DNA of 64,000 bases. Origin: Globisporangium splendens. Taxonomy: Eukaryota > Oomycota > Peronosporomycetes > Pythiales > Pythiaceae. Below are positions 46,895-57,300 of this stretch, piece after piece. Positions within the stretch are counted from its first letter, which is position 1. Each line of letters begins with the position of its first letter. Under the pieces are notes generated by a model. That model did no database searches. It saw only the letters and a list, made by a program, of their open reading frames with translations, and was not told the DNA's origin. Position numbers and translations under genes: made by a program. The stretch is taken from positions 1 through 64,000 of the forward strand of contig VFIW01000165.1 in the NCBI GenBank assembly GCA_006386115.1. The letters run 5' to 3'.

Positions 46895-48114
46895 CTTGTT
46901 GCTGTTTTGTGAGGCGTGTGTATAGCTTGGTGCTATGTTGAAGCAGCGTGGATCCAAACGAAGAAAGATGTCGGCGGCCAACAGTAAGTTGAGGAATGGC
47001 ATCCCCACCGCAGGCACGTTTTCAAGCTGCTGCTGCAGGTGCCTTTGCTGCACGAACGGACGCGTGGACAGAGCTGTGCGGAAAGCCACATATTCTGTAG
47101 CCTATGGGTTCAGAAATGCGATGATCACTCACGTGACTGTGTGTTTTGTATCTCACTTCAGAAAGGTCACATGGGTTAAAAACTCATGTCCCACTCTGAT
47201 GAGCTGTATGTGAAGTCCGCGCATTGGTATTTATCCGCACTCCTCAATTGGGAGTCGTAAGAAAAACACCAAAGCCTAATCATGTTAAGTACGGATGGAG
47301 CAAAAACAGTGCATGGTGCCAGGTGACATGGCATGACGAAGGAACGATTTGTGCAGGTGAACCAATCAGAAAAGTTGTAGCCACTCCAGAGAACATCCCA
47401 GGCACTCGGATGGGTTAAAGGAGGGGGATCAAGGCAGCAGCATCGCTACGCTAACGTAGTTGTTCGTGAACCAGCATTTTGCTTCTACGACGTGCCTTGA
47501 TTGCTATGTTCAGCGGTTGCTTTCTCCGCTGGGACATTGAACTAGGAGACTAGGCAACTGCATCACCATGCCTCCTGGGTTAATACCTGCTGCGATGGCT
47601 TAAACTGAGTGGGGAAGGAAGATTCAAGGTTGTAGAATGAATAGTCATCGAATCTGTGTTGCATATGAGTTGGATTAAAAGGGTTCGGCTCAGAGGTGGA
47701 GGTGATTCTGGTAATCTCTCGGCTTTTGGAAGGGACATTGGCTTTCTGAACCGCCCAACTACAATGGTGTGTTTCAGTCTGTATGCGTCGACACATGATG
47801 ATAGGTAGGAACTCGATCCTTTCAGGGTAAGGCACAGCTGGGGAGGAGGGGGCTGATTTACCTTTACTTGATCGAAGTTGGGACTTTCTTTTCTGCACTA
47901 ACGCTCTAGATCGAGTCCTCTACTAGCCTTGCAATTGAGAAGTGCGGTTGAGTGCAGCGTAAACATTGCGAATCGCTTCGTGTAAAGACACATCGTTTTC
48001 TGCTAACGACAGGCGTGACTTGATATGAGTGCGAATCTTGGGGGTGAGTCGAGCCATGCTTGCTGTTGTCGGTGGTGCGCGCTCGTTCCGGTGTTTGCAG
48101 TTAACTCTTAATAG
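46895..48114. other. about 1.2 kb flank left of the retrotransposon, mostly without genes
   Basis: 47224-47880 contains nothing I recognise. The only protein-like frame is the short one listed at 47923-48057. Confidence 0.45.
47923..48057 (-). CDS. 44-aa hypothetical reading frame
   Basis: ATG 48057 opens MARLTPKIRTHIKSRLSLAE, then NDVSLHEAIRNVYAALNRTS and QLQG. It is helical and protein-like and lies 60 bp left of the transposon insertion site. It could be a fragment or a short gene with unknown function. Confidence 0.25.
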   Translation of the reverse strand: MARLTPKIRTHIKSRLSLAENDVSLHEAIRNVYAALNRTSQLQG

Positions 48115-48119
48115 GTGAG
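48115..48119. repeat. target-site duplication GTGAG, left copy (outer element)
   Basis: GTGAG directly precedes the left LTR, and the same five bases follow the right LTR at 61293-61297. This fixes the element ends and indicates insertion by integrase. Confidence 0.85.
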
Positions 48120-48408
48120 TGTGGTGTTTCACGGACCGAACGAGACGTCAAACACTCAAATGGGGGAGCTGGAACTCCCGGGTACTCGCTACGTGTATTC
48201 TTTACGCACGAGACCAGATTCTGTAGAATAGAATAATGAGAGCTCGTAAGGTATGCAAACAACACACTCATCTCTACGCTGCTCTCCACCAGTCGTTCAC
48301 TCGCTCGCGCCGTTGGTCCACACCAACGGTGCGATCCAGGGGGTGCTCATCTGGGTTGTGAGGAAGCTGCCTGGTCGTGGAGTGGCCCACACCACTGCGC
48401 ACGCCACA
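48120..48408 (-). repeat. 3' LTR of the outer element
   Basis: 289 bp, identical by eye to 61004-61292. In element sense it starts TGTGGCGTGC and ends ACACCACA. A purine-rich tract lies just upstream on the element strand. Confidence 0.93.
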
Positions 48409-48419
48409 CTGCCTCCCCA
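48409..48419 (-). other. polypurine tract of the outer element
   Basis: On the minus strand TTGGGGAGGCAG abuts the 3' LTR, as expected for the primer of plus-strand DNA synthesis. One C interrupts the purines. Confidence 0.5.
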
Positions 48420-48431
48420 AGCTTTCTCACA

Positions 48432-50585
48432 TCACAGGCGTCCATCGCTCTGTCGGTGGTATAGTTGGAGCTTTCGGTCGCCACTCTGGTCGACGTATCT
48501 TTTCACCAGATCAGGTACATCTGCTCTGATTGCCTCCACAGGCTCCCAGGAATCTTCAATGTCCTCAAATCCTTTCCATTTCACGAGAAGCTCGTAAGAC
48601 TTCATGTTGTCGTTGTATTGGTGGCTACAGATCCTCTCGACACCTAGCAGCGTATCTTGGGCACCCACGTGCTCAATCAGCTCACGAGTCACGTTCAGCG
48701 AATCGTCCCTGTAGAACTTCAGCCTCGAAGCATGGACGTCAGCGCGCTCTTTCGTGATCAGATGCTCGACAACGAAGTAATATTCACACGCCTCCACAAC
48801 TCGAAATGGCCCAATCCAAGTCACCATCAGCTTTCCTAACCCTCTACGTTCGTCAACCCTCGAACGCAGAACGTAGTCTCCAATGCTGAAGTTGGCAGGC
48901 TTGCCTTTTCTTTTGTCCATGTTGTACTGCGTTTGATTCTTCTTCTTTTCTTTGACCTCCAGGTGCATTGCGCTCAGAGACTCGCGTAAGTTTCTCAGCT
49001 TTGCCTCCACGAAATCGCTGGTGTCATCGATCGTCACGATCATCTCATGGTTGCTCGGTGCCAGAATCGTCGTCAGCGGCGACGGGCACTGCAGACCCGT
49101 GAAGAGCTCAATCGGAGCCTTGTGCGCGAGTGACGCCACCTGCGAATGATTCAAGCTTGCTTGCACAAGGGGTAGCAGGTAAGGCCAGTCCCGCCTATTG
49201 ATTTTGTACTCGAGAATCAATACTTTCAGCACTTGAATGATGTCTCGATTAACACGCTCTATCGTTCCATTGCGCCATGGACAATAGGCGAGCACAAAAT
49301 CTTGCTTGGCTTTCAACCGCGTGCACAGCACTTGAATCACCTTGTTTTTAAAGTGAGTTCCACAGTCACTGATCCAGACTTTGGCCAGTCCAAAGTTGCT
49401 GTACCAGTCGAGCATCGCCTGCGCGGCGACTTCGGCAGTCGGGCATTCACACCGCACGAGCTGCGTGTAGTGAGTAGCAGCATCCTTCAGTACCAGAAGG
49501 TATGCATTCCCCTCAAATGACTCTCCTAAATACAGGAAGTCCCAGTGAAGTGCCTCATTCCGCTCATGGGCATGAAAGGTTTCACTCCACGGTCGTGGAA
49601 TTATTCTTCCTCCTTTGACGTGCAAGCAAAGCAGACACTCGTTGCAAAACCGTCTCACGAGCTTTGCGAGGCGTACCACCTCGAACACTGCTTTCAGTTG
49701 GTTCTGCATCACGTCCATACCTCTGTGACCTCGCGCTCCACAGTGCGAGATCACCAGAAGCCTCTCCAGTAGATCGTGCGCTTCTTCGGGAATCCAAACC
49801 CTGCCATTAACGCGCCACGTTCCATCATCATCTTGCTCTGCACCACTCGGTGGTCGGTGCAAATTCTGACATCGCTTTATCTCTTCATAGGTCGGCCACA
49901 CAAAGGCGTCACTATCAAGTGGGCGAATATACACAGTAGAAGTTCGGCGGTGAGTCGTAGTCAGCTTCTTTGCCCTCATGGCTGTGACTCTCTTGGTCAC
50001 AAGCTCACACTGCTCGCCGTCATGGGAATCATCCCAGCTCTCAGGACACACAACATCACCAGTCGAAACTCTCATGGTTTCCGAGACACTCATGGCCTCC
50101 AATAACTGGTCACGACCGTAGACGCCAGTCGCGGCACTCATGGCCGCAGCACTCTTGGCTCTCGAACACGGGAACTGACGCTCACCTACGTGCTCACAGT
50201 CACCTTCGACGCGGGCTCTCATGGCCTCCTTCCGCTGGCCTAGATGGCTGTCGTTGCCTCCAATCTCGGTGTTCACAACCGCGGCTCTCATGGCCGACAG
50301 AGACTGGTCCTGACAATGGGTGTCCATGCGATCTTCTCCGACCCAAGTACACTTGGCCTCCACAGGCTGGTCGTGGTAACCACCACTTCCGTCAGCCTCG
50401 GTGTTCATAACCGCGGCTGTATTAGCTGTGCTTGGTCGGTCTGTGCAGTGGTCATCTTCTTTCTCTGCTCCATTGGTTCCACGAGTAGCCGTCACACCTC
50501 CCCAGCGCGAGATCAGATCGGCCCATATGTTGTGGACGCCATCAATGTGTTCAATTTGATAGCGATAACCGAGCAACTTCGTAGA
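48432..50585 (-). pseudogene. outer element pol, integrase and chromodomain part
   Basis: Same frame as 50586-52726, separated from it by one TAG. It begins with the end of the RNase H region (KLLGYRYQIEHIDGVHNIWA, DLISRW). A spacer of about 170 residues with repeated AAVVNTE-like motifs follows. The integrase has an HHCC zinc part (SHCGARGHRG ... CNECLLC) and core (HWDFLYLG, ISDCGTHFKN, CPWRNGTIERVNRD), including the D, D and E residues. The chromodomain reads ELLVKWKGFEDIEDSWEPVE, followed by the stop 24 bp before the LTR. Chromodomains guide integration towards chromatin marks. Confidence 0.82.
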
Positions 50586-52726
50586 CTAGCGCAGGAGCTT
50601 CCCGCGCACATGCTTCTTCAACTCTTTCCCCGGCACGAACAGGTGCACAATGTTTCGATGGTCACAATAGATCTTGAATCCTTGCACACGCAGCAAAAGG
50701 TACTCGAGCTTGTCACATGCATGGGCAATGGGAAACATCTCTTTCTCGAGGACCGTCCAGTTCAATTGGGAACCCTTGAAAGTCCCACCCATGCATATGA
50801 GGAGTTCATGTTGCTGTGCCTGTATAGGAACCGCAGGCGTCCAATTCGCGACTTGTGTTACTACAAGTCCCCAGCCATTGTCCGAGGCGTCCGACAACAG
50901 GCACATTTGGCTCTCTGGCAGAGGATAAGTAAGCACGGCGGAGTGTGACAAAAGCCGCTTCACGTCGTCAAAGCATTGCTTCTCATCCACACTCAATTCA
51001 ATGGCAACACGTGCCGCCGATACTTTCGTTCTCTTTCGGCCTTTAAGCGCAGCACCCAATCGCTTCTGAAGCGGTTCGATCACCCGAGCGTAGTTCACAA
51101 GTCCATCACGAAGCCAATTCGTAGCACAGACGAACTGTTGGAGCGCTGCGGCAGTTGGCGGGTACGGTAGGTTTTGGAGAGCGTGAATCCTTTCCGCGTC
51201 GTGCCCTATTCCAGCCTCACTTATTATGCGCCCACACCATTTCACCTCGGTCAGGAATAGGTGGCTCTTTTTCGGACTCAACTTTAGGCCGTGCTGGTCC
51301 AACAGAAAGAAGACTCGCTCCATCACGCTCAACAATTCTTCGACGCTATCGGAAAACAATAGCAAGTCATTGACCCAGACCAAGACATACTTGTAGAGTA
51401 ACTCGTCCAAGACTTTCTCCACCGTAGCTTGAAAGTGCAGAGCAGCGTCCGCAGATCCCTGTGGCACCCTCAGAGGCGTGAAAATTTTCTTGTCCGTCAT
51501 GTAGCTCAGGATTTCTTGACTTGCTTTGGCAAGCGGAAGTTGCCAAAAACCTTTCAAAAAGTCAAACACCGAGTAGTATTTCTTCCCACGGCAATGCTCG
51601 AGAGCAACATGGAGGTTTGGCATCATCCCCACTATTGTATCCGTCATGTCATTGACTGGCCGGTAGTCGTTCCTCTGGCGGTATTCGTTGCCTTCCGCTT
51701 TTCGCACGGGCACCGCCGGGCATGCCCATCGGCTCCTCGGGTTCTCGTACACCCAGCCAATGCTCACCAGTTGATTGTTAAAGCTCTCTAAGAACTTTGA
51801 CTTTTCAGGGCTATAAGTCCGAGGACGGCATTTATACGGAGTCGCTCCCGGTTTCAAACGGATCTCCAATGGATCCACCAGCGCAGGTGGATCGTTCCCG
51901 AGGACGAGACGCCAGATGTCGTACATCAGACATAATTCGCGCAACTTCTCCTTGTTTCTCTCTGGAAATCCTTTCCTTATGGCATCTTTGACCATCTCAT
52001 TCACAATCTCGATTACATCGAGCTTGACTTGGAAGGGTTCGGGGGTCTCGGCGGGCGAAACGGGATCGTCATCACTGTCGACTCTTCGGGCAGCCAACAT
52101 CTCTAGCAAACGATTCACGTCAATGCCCAGCTCTCTCAACAACGCCTTTCCCACAATGAACTCCTCTTCCTCGCCTTCAATCACCAAACACAGTTTCCGA
52201 TCTTGACAACGAACAGGTCCCGCTGCAGTGTGCAAAGTCACAAGGAGCTCCACAGCATGTGTAGATTGAATGCACCCGCCCACTGTGCTAGACACCATAG
52301 GTTTGTCGAGCGCGTATTCAATTACACTTTTGTCTTTCGCCTTCACTGCTTCAAGATGCGCACGCGAGATCAAGTTCACGTCGGACCCACTGTCTGCGCA
52401 ATAGGGAACTAATTCCACGTCATTCAGACAGGCCATCATCACTGGGTTCGTTGCTGATTCCTTCAAGATTGACCCGACCTTCTTGGCTCTCAGGTTCCGC
52501 TTCGGAAAGGAGCCACGCAGTTTCGCAGAATGCTCCTTGAGCAACCTGACCTTCTCATCCGAACCCGCTGTGGGACAGGACCGTACCAGATGCTGCCCGC
52601 CACAATGCAGGCACGTTCTCGGAGACATCGACTGCGCGCCATCGTGGGGTCTCTTTCTTCGCTTCCCTTCTTCTACACGGCGCATCTTATCGCCGCTGCT
52701 CTCCACAGTGCGCGGCTGCTCGGATC
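50586..52726 (-). pseudogene. outer element gag end, protease, reverse transcriptase and RNase H part
   Basis: Begins at the inner insertion point with RSEQPRTVESSGDKMRRVEE. The zinc knuckle is CLHCGGQHLVRSC (CX2CX3HX4C). A retroviral-type protease follows, with VPYCADSGSDVNLI (DSG where DTG is usual). The reverse transcriptase has FDFLKGFWQLPLA, TPLRVPQGSADA and the active-site block YVLVWVNDLLLFSDS, where the usual Y-x-D-D has Asn at the first Asp. The RNase H start is CLLSDASDNGWGLVVTQ. The frame ends at TAG 50586-50588, where Trp would be expected before STKLLGYRYQIEH. Confidence 0.82.
52722..52726. repeat. target-site duplication GGATC, left copy (inner element)
   Basis: GGATC precedes the inner left LTR and is repeated at 60225-60229 after the inner right LTR. 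The interrupted gag frame rejoins through it (KKTR followed by SEQPR). Confidence 0.88.
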
Positions 52727-52958
52727 TGTAAAAGGGCGCTGTTCCAAACAGTCCCTTAAACACGGCACACACGCTTGTGCGACTTGAGGAAGCGTCTCCC
52801 GACTTGGAGGGAGGAAGGAAGACTTGAGGGCTTGGTGGTAAAATTGCAACTGAATTAAAATGCTTATGGTTCCTGTCGCTACTTGTAAATGAACCCCAAG
52901 GGCTCCTAGAGGTTTTATAACTAAAACCTAAACATACACAATAAAACCTATGAATATG

Positions 52959-52968
52959 ATATATAAAA
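52959..52968 (-). promoter_or_regulatory. TATA-like element in the inner LTR
   Basis: TTTTATATAT in element sense, about 410 bp from the LTR start and downstream of the TGACGTCA pair. The same sequence is kept near 59805-59814 in the other LTR. This suggests U3 enhancer, then TATA, then R. Confidence 0.4.
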
Positions 52969-53221
52969 CCTTGGGTACACTGAGGTTAAACCCACGAGAT
53001 CTTCGAGAAGCTTGAACTTGAAGTCCCGTGGAAAATTCCCTGCAAAGTGATTGGTTACAGCCACTCACTTTAGGTGGCAGAGACACGTTGGTCTCATCAC
53101 CAGTGCAGTTTCCCAAGTAGGAACCATCACTCGGTACTTGATTAGTACATGGATGTCATCACTCTGTACTGATTAGTACATGTGAACAACATTCTGCACT
53201 GATCAGTACAGAGAGCGCTCG

Positions 53222-53242
53222 TGACGTCATGGGATGACGTCA
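53222..53242. promoter_or_regulatory. paired TGACGTCA palindromes in the inner 3' LTR
   Basis: Two perfect 8-bp palindromes (53222-53229 and 53235-53242) with 13-bp centre spacing. TGACGTCA is the CRE/ATF-type site bound by bZIP factors. Both are kept in the other LTR although a base between them differs. Upstream copies of a (T)GATTAGTACATG-like motif lie at 53140-53210. Confidence 0.5.
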
Positions 53243-53356
53243 CATGTGCATGTGGGGATTGTATTACCGTAATCCCTTTGTTAATTGTCTCTCCACAATG
53301 CACACTGAAGGTGGTGTGTGGCACACTAGATCTGAGAACAGATCCACCTTCATGTA

Positions 53357-54349
53357 ATGGCTAAGTATAGCCCATTACACATTCTCAACCGAGATGGAGA
53401 CAAGGAGTTCTACATGGAACGTTTCTTCCGTTGGCGTCGGATCAACAATCGTGATCCGAACCAACCCATCGCAGCCCAGAGAGACTCATGGCGAACGTTT
53501 GTTCGTCTTGAGAACGAGAACCAAATGGAGCGTCTTCTTCGTCGCGGCAACGCTCGTGCCGAAAGAAGAACTCCTGCTGACGACAGAGCGAATCCCAGCT
53601 CTGGTCGTCGTAGTGTCGCTCCTGGCGACGCTACAAGTGGTTCTCGTAGCTGCGGACCACGTCGGGAACATCAGACTCCATCGTCTGGCGTGGTTCCCAC
53701 GTGTCCGAGCTCGGTGGATATCCACGCCACCGAACTCTGTAGAAGCGTTGAGGGCTCAACCGCTTCTTCCCACGAGTCGGTCGATCCTCATGATCAACAA
53801 TCGACTCAACCACCCAGCGATGATCTCCCTGAGAGTCTATCAATGGGGGTGGGGCTGAACGCGAAAACGATTGAGCGACTCTGGAAGTGGAAGAGTGCTC
53901 ATCGCGCTCAGATTGAGACACTGGAAGTTCGCGATGCGATCCTTTCGGATCGGTGCGAGAGCCTCGAGGACCAAGTGAAGGAGCAGGAGTCGCGGATCGA
54001 CTCGCTGACCTTTGGTCCCACCCAGTATCTGGCTTTGGAGTCCCGTTTCGAGCAACGGTTCGAGCAAGTCCAGGGCGAACTTGAGCGACTCCAAAAGGCT
54101 GAGAAGGCTCGTGAAATGCATCACGAACGTCTGCTGCGCTCTGTGGAAGAGGCAGGGACGGCTCTTGAGGTACTCCGCAAGGAGTATAACTCGCGCCTTC
54201 TCGTGCTGGAAGCTGTGAAGGAGGAGTCCTTCGATGTGCTTCAGCGCCTTTACGCTGAGAAGAATCTCCAAAGCGATGAGCTGTTTGCTCTTCGCAATCA
54301 AGTGGAGAGTCTTCAAGATCAGCTTGATCGTTTGCGGAAGATCTCGTAG
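53357..54349 (+). CDS. antisense coiled-coil protein encoded in the 3' end of the inner Gypsy element
   Basis: Intact 330-aa frame on the strand opposite to gag-pol. The ATG and first seven codons lie in the LTR. The N-terminal part is basic/aromatic (YMERFFRWRRINNRDPNQPI, SWRTFVRLENENQMERLLRR), the middle is Ser/Pro-rich, and residues from about 175 to the end are a strong coiled coil in heptads (AQIETLEVRDAILSDRCESL, YLALESRFEQRFEQVQGELE, ALRNQVESLQDQLDRLRKIS). It overlaps pol from 53631: the coiled coil lies opposite a low-complexity pol linker and the middle opposite the pol chromodomain. Heptad quality suggests this strand is a real product. Function unknown; antisense ORFs near the 3' LTR are known from some plant Gypsy lineages. 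Confidence 0.6.
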   Translation: MAKYSPLHILNRDGDKEFYMERFFRWRRINNRDPNQPIAAQRDSWRTFVRLENENQMERLLRRGNARAERRTPADDRANPSSGRRSVAPGDATSGSRSCGPRREHQTPSSGVVPTCPSSVDIHATELCRSVEGSTASSHESVDPHDQQSTQPPSDDLPESLSMGVGLNAKTIERLWKWKSAHRAQIETLEVRDAILSDRCESLEDQVKEQESRIDSLTFGPTQYLALESRFEQRFEQVQGELERLQKAEKAREMHHERLLRSVEEAGTALEVLRKEYNSRLLVLEAVKEESFDVLQRLYAEKNLQSDELFALRNQVESLQDQLDRLRKIS

Positions 54350-57300
54350 GATCAGCTGATCCGCTTGGAAGGTAAGGCTTTAGTCTACCCACATAAAATG
54401 TAGGGTGTAGACGCATGCGTGTAGGTATGTCTAGCGTATAGGCATCACCATTGCATTTCAACACCTTGAACGGTCCAATGAACCTTGGCAGAAGCTTCGA
54501 GCTTCCCAAGTTGGACACTGCATGTTCAGGCGGGTTCGCCGTGCTAAGTAATACAAGATCATTGATCTTGTAAACTTGCTTGTTCTTCCTTCCGCTCTTG
54601 TCTGCTTGTTCCTTTTGCAGATCCTGAGCCTTCGCGATTGCGTCTCGAACAAACCTCACAACGGCTTGTCTCCTCACAACAAAGTCATCGACTTGCTGTT
54701 CCTCACGACTTGTCATGTCGTTGAGGGGTTTCATCGAGTCAAAGTTGGCTTTTAACTCGGCAACAGCATTCAGGTCATACGACGACTGCGGCTTATTGCC
54801 TTTAGCCGGAGTCCCTCCCCCACTTAAGGTAGAGACCTCACCCATTATGGAAGCAGGCACTCGAGGATGAATGCCGTAGTTCACATAAAATGGAGAGTGA
54901 CCTGTCGAGACATGCGTGGAGTTGTTCAACGCAAACTCGGCAAGAGGGAGAAACTCACTCCACTCTTTGAAAGACGTTGCGTAGCTGCGCAACACGTCTT
55001 CAAGGACACGATTCACTCGCTCTGTTTGACCATCCGTTTCAGGATGTGCCGCTGTTGACATGGCCAACTTGGTGTCCAGAAGTCCGAACAGTGCACGCCA
55101 AAACTTGGACGTAAACCGAGTGTCACGGTCAGACACGATCTCAACGGGCAGGCCATGTAGACGGAATACGACGTCTACAAAGACCTTGGCCGTCATTTCG
55201 GCTGAGATCTTGTCCGAAACCGGCGCAAGATGGACCATCTTGCTGAATCGGTCCACAAACACCAGGATGCCATTGCGTCCGTGTTTGTCACGTGGAAGTC
55301 CGAATATGAAGTCCATACTCACAGACTTCCAACTGTCCGATGGGACAGCCAATGAACGAAGTGGTGCCTGAGTGGAACCAGAAGGTTTCACTCGTTGGCA
55401 GATCTCGCAAGTCCTCACATACTTGCGAACCCACTTGTACATGTGTGGCCAGTAGTAATCCCGGGAAAGACTGAGAAACGTCTTCTCACGTCCGAGATGG
55501 CCACCCGAAGGACTGTCATGGTACTCATACAAGAGTCGATGACGCAGACCTTCGTCGTTGGGAACAACAACCCTTGCTGTATCCCCTTGTTCAACCGCGT
55601 AGTACAACAACCCATTGTGTACTCGGAAGCGGTGAACTCGCGACCTTGTTCGAGCAGGCAAGCTCTGCAGTGCTTTGTCCGAAGGGTCCTTGAAATACTT
55701 CAACAAGTCCTGACATGTTTCGTCAGACTTGTACCCTTCGACAATGTCTTCTCGCACTGTAGTCGTAGCTTGCACCGCGATCGCTTGAACATCTTCACAG
55801 AGTCGACACGCTCCGTCCGTGTCTTCACTCTTGGTCTTCGGATCGTAGTCCGGACGTCTTGACAGCGCATCGGCTAAGATGTTCGTCTTGCCTGGCTTGT
55901 AGTGTACAACAAAGTTGTACTCTGCGAAGAAGGAGAACCATCTCGCCATTCTTTGCGACAAATGAGGAGTCTTCACTGCCGTACGCAGAGATGCGTGATC
56001 AGTGTAGATAGCGAAGCGCTCCTCGCCAAGCAGATACACACGGAACTTGACCAAAGAATACTTCATCGCCAGAAGTTCCTTGTCATGAACTGGGTAGTTC
56101 CGCTCTGCGGGTCGGAGTTGTCGTGACTGATACGACACAACTCGCTCATGACCCTCATCATCGTGTTGCATCAAGGCGCAACCGATGGCATAGTCGCTTG
56201 CATCGCAAACCACATGAAAAGGTTTGTCGTGGTTTGCGATTGCCAGCACGGGAGCTTCTCGCAGACTCCTCTTCACTTCGGCAAATGCCATTTGGTGGTC
56301 ACTGGACCACTCCCACTCAATGTCCTTCTTCAGGAGCTGTGTGAGGGGTTGCACCAACGCTGCATAATTGCGCGTGTACTTGTGCAAGTAGTTGGCCAAA
56401 CCCAACCATTGTCGTAGCTGTTTGACATTCTGAGGCACAGGCCAATCGTCCATAGCTTTGACCTTCTCCGGATCAACTCGAACGCCATGCTTTCCCACAA
56501 AGCAGCCGAGAACGGGGATCTCCGGTGCAAAGAATATGCACTTCTTCAGGTTAGCGTAGAGCTTGTTCTCTCGCATGACCTGAAAGACTTGACGGAGATG
56601 GTCAAGATGAGCATCAACGTCAGACTTTTCACCCGTGGTTTTACTATGAACGAAAATATCGTCAAAGTAACTCGGTGCAAACCCTCTCAATGGACGAAGT
56701 AAATTCGTGACCATCCTATTGAAAGTCGCAGGAGCGTTCTTCAAACCCTGTGGCATCACTAACCATTCCCACAGCATACCACTCGGGGTACTCACTGCGG
56801 TTAGTGGTACATCATCTTCGCGCATTCGAATCTGATAGAACCCATCTTTCAGATCGATAGCACTGAAGACAGTACTGCCAACCATTCCATCAAGGATCAT
56901 GTCCTTGCGTGGAACCGGAGTTTGGGCTGGAATGGTAGCGTCGTTCAGCTTGTTGAAAGCGTGGACGATGCGCCAACCACCAGTTGCCTTCTTCACACAG
57001 AAGGTTGGGCTACAATGTGGAGACTTGCTTTCTCGCACATGCCCAGCCTTAGCACGTTGCGCAAAGAACTCGTCGATCGCAACGGCTTGTTCTCTTGGCA
57101 ACGGCCACTGCCGTGTGATACAATACTTCGTGCCAGGAAGTATGTCAATCTCATGACGAACGCCTCTATCGAATGGCAGTTCGTCCGGCACCTTGTCAGG
57201 GAATATGTCCTCATATTCCTTGACAAGTTCATACACGGGGTTCGTCTTGAGAGCGTCCCATGACTGCTCCTCGAACCTTTCCTTCCGTGTCTTTTCATCG

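Larger units (their letters stand above)
52727..53379 (-). repeat. 3' LTR of the inner element
   Basis: 653 bp, about 3-4% different from 59573-60224. Most differences are single transitions, plus a cluster of changes near the R/U5 end (52780-52840). It contains a TATA-like sequence and paired TGACGTCA sites, and supplies the ATG for the plus-strand ORF at 53357. Confidence 0.93.
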
